A DNA stretch of 32,039 bases from Planctomycetota bacterium (GTDB lineage: Bacteria > Planctomycetota > Phycisphaerae > Phycisphaerales > Phycisphaeraceae), in NCBI GenBank assembly GCA_021784455.1, contig JAJXSS010000005.1:1-32039 (forward strand). Direction: 5' to 3'. The notes under the pieces are model-generated. The model was not told where the DNA came from. It saw only the letters and a list, made by a program, of their open reading frames with translations, and searched no databases. The position numbers and the translations under genes were made by a program. Below are positions 27,976 to 32,039 of the stretch, one piece after another; the stretch's first letter is position 1, and each line of letters opens with the position of its first letter.

Positions 27976-29154
27976 ATGAGTGATGCGGTGACGGTCGAGG
28001 AACAGGTGGAGCGAGCGGGGCAGGCGTTTACCCGGCGGTTTGGCCGGCCGGCGCGGCTGGCCAGTGTGGCACCGGGGCGGGTGAACCTGATCGGGGAGCA
28101 CACGGATTACAATGATGGGTTTGTGCTGCCCATGGCGATCGAGCGGCAGACCGTTCTGGTGGCCGACCGGCGGGCGGATACTCACGCCACCGTGGTCAGC
28201 GCGAGTCAGGACATGCCGGCCAGCTTCCAGGTGGACAAGACGCTGGCTCCGGGGGAGCCGAAATGGGCCAATTACGTGCGCGGGGTGGTGGCCGGAAGCC
28301 TGAATCACGGTCTGAACCCCGGGGGCTTTGACGCCCTGATCGACAGCACGGTGCCGCTGGGCGGGGGCTTGTCTTCCAGTGCGGCCCTGGAGATGGCCAC
28401 GGCCACCCTGATCGAGGCCCTGGCCGGCCGCACGCTGGAGCCGGTGGTCAAGGCCATGGTGGGTGTCTTCGCCGAACACACATTCGCGGGGGTTCCGTGC
28501 GGGATCATGGACCAGTTCATCAGTGCCATGGGCCGGCCGGGGCAGGCGATGCTGCTGGATTGCCGCACGCGGCAGATGCGGATGGTGCCGCTGGGCGACG
28601 CCTCGGTGGCCATTCTGATCGCCAACACCAACGTCCGGCATGAACTGACCGGCGGCGAATACGCGCAGCGGCGGCGGCAATGTGAAGCGGCGGCCGGGGC
28701 CCTGGGCATCAAGGCCTTGCGCGATGCCACGCTGGGGGAACTGGAAGCGGCGCGAACGCGGCTGGACGAGGTGGTGTACCGGCGGGCGCGGCACGTGATC
28801 GGTGAAAACGCCCGCACCGTGCAGGCCGCCGACGATCTGGCCGCCGGGCGCTGGGCCCGGGTGGGCGAACTGATGTACGCCTCGCACCAGTCGCTGAAGG
28901 AGGATTACGAGGTGTCGTGTGCGGAGCTGGATGTGCTGGTGGATCTGACCCGGCCCCTGGTGGGGAAAGGCGTGTACGGGGCCCGGATGACGGGCGGGGG
29001 TTTCGGAGGCTGCACGGTGACCCTCGTGCAGGCCGAGGCGGTCCCCGAAGTGACCGCCCACCTGGAACGCGAATACCAGGCCCGGACGGGCATCGCCGCG
29101 ACGGTGTTCAGCACCCGCCCGGCGGCCGGGGCGCGGGGGATACCGGTGGGGTAA
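27976..29154 (+). CDS. galK: Galactokinase
   Basis: VAPGRVNLIGEHTDYNDGFVLPMAI, STVPLGGGLSSSAALEMA, GARMTGGGFGGCTVTL. Confidence 0.96.
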   Translation: MSDAVTVEEQVERAGQAFTRRFGRPARLASVAPGRVNLIGEHTDYNDGFVLPMAIERQTVLVADRRADTHATVVSASQDMPASFQVDKTLAPGEPKWANYVRGVVAGSLNHGLNPGGFDALIDSTVPLGGGLSSSAALEMATATLIEALAGRTLEPVVKAMVGVFAEHTFAGVPCGIMDQFISAMGRPGQAMLLDCRTRQMRMVPLGDASVAILIANTNVRHELTGGEYAQRRRQCEAAAGALGIKALRDATLGELEAARTRLDEVVYRRARHVIGENARTVQAADDLAAGRWARVGELMYASHQSLKEDYEVSCAELDVLVDLTRPLVGKGVYGARMTGGGFGGCTVTLVQAEAVPEVTAHLEREYQARTGIAATVFSTRPAAGARGIPVG

Positions 29155-29294
29155 GCGGCGCGGGAAGGGCCAAAGGAGCGCTTTCGATTTTTCTTTTTTG
29201 GGGTCGGCCTGCCGGGAGGAGGCCCCGGAAGTGACTCGACCCCGGCCACGCGCTCGTTGCTCGGCCCAGCCACCGGACATCGTTTGCACCCGCA

Positions 29295-29346
29295 GGCAAG
29301 AAGAGGTGGGTGCGAAGACTTGGCCCAACGTACCCCGCTACCGGGT
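29295..29346 (+). repeat. Dispersed hairpin repeat, copy 3 (diverged)
   Basis: GGCAAGAAGAGGTGGGTGCGAAGACTTGGCCCAACGTACCCCGCTACCGGGT aligns with copy 1; contains the OGT stop codon (29338-29340). Confidence 0.7.
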
Positions 29347-31737
29347 GCGGCGGGCGCACCAGTGCTGCCACATGGTGCGGTAGGCGGCTTCGAGGTCGCG
29401 GGTGAAACGCGGGGCGTCCATGAGGGGCGAGGCCAGGAGGCGCTGGCGCAGGGTGGCACGCAAGTCGGCGAGGCGGGAGAGGTCGGCGGCCAGATCGCCA
29501 GCCGCACGCAGGTAGTCCTCAGGGGTGGTGACGGCGAACTGGGAGAGGCCGATGTTGGAGAGGATGCTCAGGCCGCTGCGGGTATGGGGAGCCTGACCGA
29601 CGAGGCTGATGGTGGGCACGCCCATCCACAGGGCATCGCAGGTGGTGGTGCCGCCGGGGTAGGGGAAGGGGTCCAGGGCGATGTCGATGGCATGGTGCAG
29701 GCGGAAGTAGTGATCGAGGGTGAGCATGTCGAAGAAGCGTACGCGCTGGGAGCCAATGCCGGCCGCGGCCAGGAAATCCAGCACCTCCTGACGATGCTGG
29801 CCGGGCAACGCGTGCATGACCAGATGGGAATCGGGGACCTGGGACAAAAGGCGGCGCCACAGGTCCAGGCAGGCGGGGGAGACTTTGCAGAAGTTGTTGA
29901 GGCTGGCAAAGGTGACGTGGCCGGCGGCCAAGGCGGGCAGAGGGTTGACTTCGGGGGTGACAAAGCCGGGGGCGTAACACCAGTAGGAGACGGGGAGGTG
30001 GTAGGGTTGCTCCGCGTACGAGGAGGCGGGGAATTTCGAATTTTGGATTTCTTCCGGGGGATCGAGATAGGGGTCGGTCAGGCGGTAGTCGATGCTGTCC
30101 AGGCCGGTGGTCGAGCAGTAGGCGAGGTAGGTGACCTGGATGGGGGCGGGCTTGCGGGCGAAGGTCAAGAGGCGGCTGTCGCCCATGTGCATGGTCAGAT
30201 CGACGAGGATGTCGATCTGGTCGTCGCGGATGCGCAGGGCCAGGGCCTCGGGGGAAAGGTGGCGCACATCCACCCAGTGATCGACACTCTTCTGGATGAT
30301 CTGAGTCAGCTCATCGGCGCGGGGCAGGTGGGCGTAGCAGGTGGTCTGAAAATGCGTGCGGTCGTGGGCGGCCAGGACGGGGGCCATGAACCGGCCCACG
30401 GGATGCTCGCGGAAGTTCGGGGAGACATAGCCGATGCGCAACGGGCGCTGGGGGTCGGGTGAGTTGGGATGGGGGCGATGGATGGCCTTGAAGCGATCGG
30501 CGTGGGCCTGGCGCCAGCGGACGTGTTCCGCGTCCAGGGTGCCGGCGTCGCTGGCCGGGGCAAAGTGCAGGACGTAGAGCAGGTTGCCGTGGCAGGCGGC
30601 ATCATCGGGATGGGCGGCGATGATGTGGCGCAGGCAGGTAATGGATTCGGGGATCCGGCCGGCATCCTTCAGGGCCAGGGCCAGGTTGTTGCGGGCCGGG
30701 ACGTGGTCGGGGTCGAGTTCCAGGACGCGGCGGTAGGCATCCATGGCGGCATCGAGCTGGCGGCGGCGCTGAAAGGCCAGACCGACATCGAAATAGGCCT
30801 GGGGATCGGCCGGGCGGCGGGCGATGACATCGCGATAGGCGGCGATGACGGCATCCCACTGGGCCTCATCCTTGAGGGCCTCCCCGATGCGGGCAAAAAC
30901 CTCGGGATCTTCCGGGCTGAGCACCAGGGCCTGGTGGTAGGCGCTGACGGCCTGATCGGTGGCGCCCAAAGCTAGGTACACATGGCCCAGGTGAATGAAG
31001 GCTGGAGCCCAGGCGGGGTCGCGGGCGGTGGCTTCCTGAAAGGCGGCGGCGGCGGGTTCGAGGCGGCCGAGCTGATGGAGGATCTGGCCCAGGTGGTCCC
31101 AGCCGGCCGCGGAAGCCGAGTCGAGATCGACCGCCCGCCGGGCGGCAGCCAGAGCGTCTTCGAGCTCGCCGGCCTGGGCCAGGGCCACGGCCAGCCTGTG
31201 CTGAAGGGCGGGGTCAGCGGGGCGGGCGGCCAGAGCCTGTTGGCAGGCCTGGGCTGCGGCCGCGGCATCTCCCTGGGCCAGGAGGGTGTCACTCAAGGGA
31301 ATATAGAGCTCGACGGCCCCGGGGTTTATGGCCAAGGCGCTGCGCCAGGCTTCGGCGGCGGAAGCGAACTGCCGCTGGGCATGGAGCACCCGGGCCAAAC
31401 CGACGGCCGCGGGGAAGTGATGGGGGGCAATTTCCCGGGCGCAGGCGTAGGCGGCCTGGGCCTGCGGCAGGTGATTGAGGAGGTGTTCGACCCGGCCGAG
31501 TTCGGCGTGGAGGTCGGGGTTCTGGGGGGCGGCGACGGCGGCGCGGGCCAGGAGGCTGGCGGCCGCGTCGCGCCGGCCGGCCCGTTCGGCGGCCAGGGCC
31601 GACAGATGCAGGGCGGCGGGGTTCCGGGGCTCCCGGGCCAAAACCTTGCGGCACAGGGCCTGGGCATCTTCGGCCTGGCCGGCCTGGAGGTGCTGGCGGG
31701 CAATAAGCAGGAGCTGCGCGGCGGTCAGCACGGGCAT
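29338..31737 (-). CDS. TPR-repeat protein with SPINDLY/O-GlcNAc transferase-like C-terminal domain
   Basis: Many TPR units (e.g. AAFQEATARDPAWAPAFIHLGHVYLALG), then LRIGYVSPNFREHPVGRFM, DILVDLTMHMGDSRLLTFARKPAPIQVTYLAYCSTTGLDSIDYRLTDPYLDP, FPYPGGTTTCDALWMGVPTI; ATG at 31737. Confidence 0.93.
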   Translation of the reverse strand: MPVLTAAQLLLIARQHLQAGQAEDAQALCRKVLAREPRNPAALHLSALAAERAGRRDAAASLLARAAVAAPQNPDLHAELGRVEHLLNHLPQAQAAYACAREIAPHHFPAAVGLARVLHAQRQFASAAEAWRSALAINPGAVELYIPLSDTLLAQGDAAAAAQACQQALAARPADPALQHRLAVALAQAGELEDALAAARRAVDLDSASAAGWDHLGQILHQLGRLEPAAAAFQEATARDPAWAPAFIHLGHVYLALGATDQAVSAYHQALVLSPEDPEVFARIGEALKDEAQWDAVIAAYRDVIARRPADPQAYFDVGLAFQRRRQLDAAMDAYRRVLELDPDHVPARNNLALALKDAGRIPESITCLRHIIAAHPDDAACHGNLLYVLHFAPASDAGTLDAEHVRWRQAHADRFKAIHRPHPNSPDPQRPLRIGYVSPNFREHPVGRFMAPVLAAHDRTHFQTTCYAHLPRADELTQIIQKSVDHWVDVRHLSPEALALRIRDDQIDILVDLTMHMGDSRLLTFARKPAPIQVTYLAYCSTTGLDSIDYRLTDPYLDPPEEIQNSKFPASSYAEQPYHLPVSYWCYAPGFVTPEVNPLPALAAGHVTFASLNNFCKVSPACLDLWRRLLSQVPDSHLVMHALPGQHRQEVLDFLAAAGIGSQRVRFFDMLTLDHYFRLHHAIDIALDPFPYPGGTTTCDALWMGVPTISLVGQAPHTRSGLSILSNIGLSQFAVTTPEDYLRAAGDLAADLSRLADLRATLRQRLLASPLMDAPRFTRDLEAAYRTMWQHWCARRTR

Positions 31738-31936
31738 GAACGAATTGTACCGGGGAAGGTCCTTTGCGATTTTTGTCGCCAAAGACGCCGCGGCGCGGCG
31801 GGGATTTCGATTTTCGATTGCGGGGGGCACGCCGCCGCGTGGGTCAGGAGGCCGGTCCAGGCGCCGGTACACCGGGGACAGCCCGCGCAGGAAGAAGAGA
31901 AACCGGTCCCCTTGAGGTGTGACAGGGCCACCGCAT

Positions 31937-32039
31937 CTAAATTCCCCCTGCCAGCAGTTTAAGGAGGTAGGCGTCGTCCCAGCCAGCCTTGCGGCGTTTG
32001 ACGGGCAGGCTCAGCTTGCTCTGGGTCTCCCGCCGCAGC
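31937..32039 (-). CDS. C-terminal fragment of an unidentified protein (truncated by window edge)
   Basis: Open minus-strand frame LRRETQSKLSLPVKRRKAGWDDAYLLKLLAGGI* with stop at 31937-31939. Confidence 0.4.
   Translation of the reverse strand, partial: LRRETQSKLSLPVKRRKAGWDDAYLLKLLAGGI

Noticed and set aside
27955-29328. 457-aa minus-strand ORF
   Set aside because: Antisense to galK; shadow ORF.

Overview
The window is a high-GC bacterial chromosome segment. Gene content and style suggest a planctomycete/PVC-like origin, but this is inference and no marker gene was tested. It is densely packed with genes on both strands. In order, I read: the 3' end of a GH10 xylanase-like gene; a GT39-like membrane glycosyltransferase; an aldo/keto reductase; an M29 aminopeptidase; a minus-strand nitrogen-transport cluster (APC permease, amt, PII/glnK, second APC permease with a soluble C-terminal domain); a single-chain PP2C phosphatase + Ser/Thr kinase fusion; hflX; a HEAT-repeat protein; a small FabZ-like/ACP/FabZ cluster; a lipoprotein; a prepilin-like (H-X9-DG type) protein; an RDD membrane protein; queC; an MNT/HEPN toxin-antitoxin-like pair with an apparently frameshifted HEPN gene; GNAT; a VKOR-thioredoxin fusion; an HD-GYP-like protein; a D-amino-acid aminotransferase; galK; a TPR/SPINDLY-type O-GlcNAc transferase; and a truncated unknown gene. 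No CRISPR array, rRNA, tRNA, phage or complete IS element was recognised. The most interesting unexplained signal is not a gene cluster. Several families of short hairpin-forming repeats sit precisely against stop codons and ribosome-binding sites: a three-copy GGTGGGTC...GACCCACC family whose edge contains the stop codon of the neighbouring gene, a ~195 bp element with 28 bp inverted ends filling the whole fabZ-acp gap, and an 8 bp tandem repeat in the next gap. Two repeat-like stretches also appear to be translated in frame inside proteins (the GT39 loop and the OGT catalytic region).
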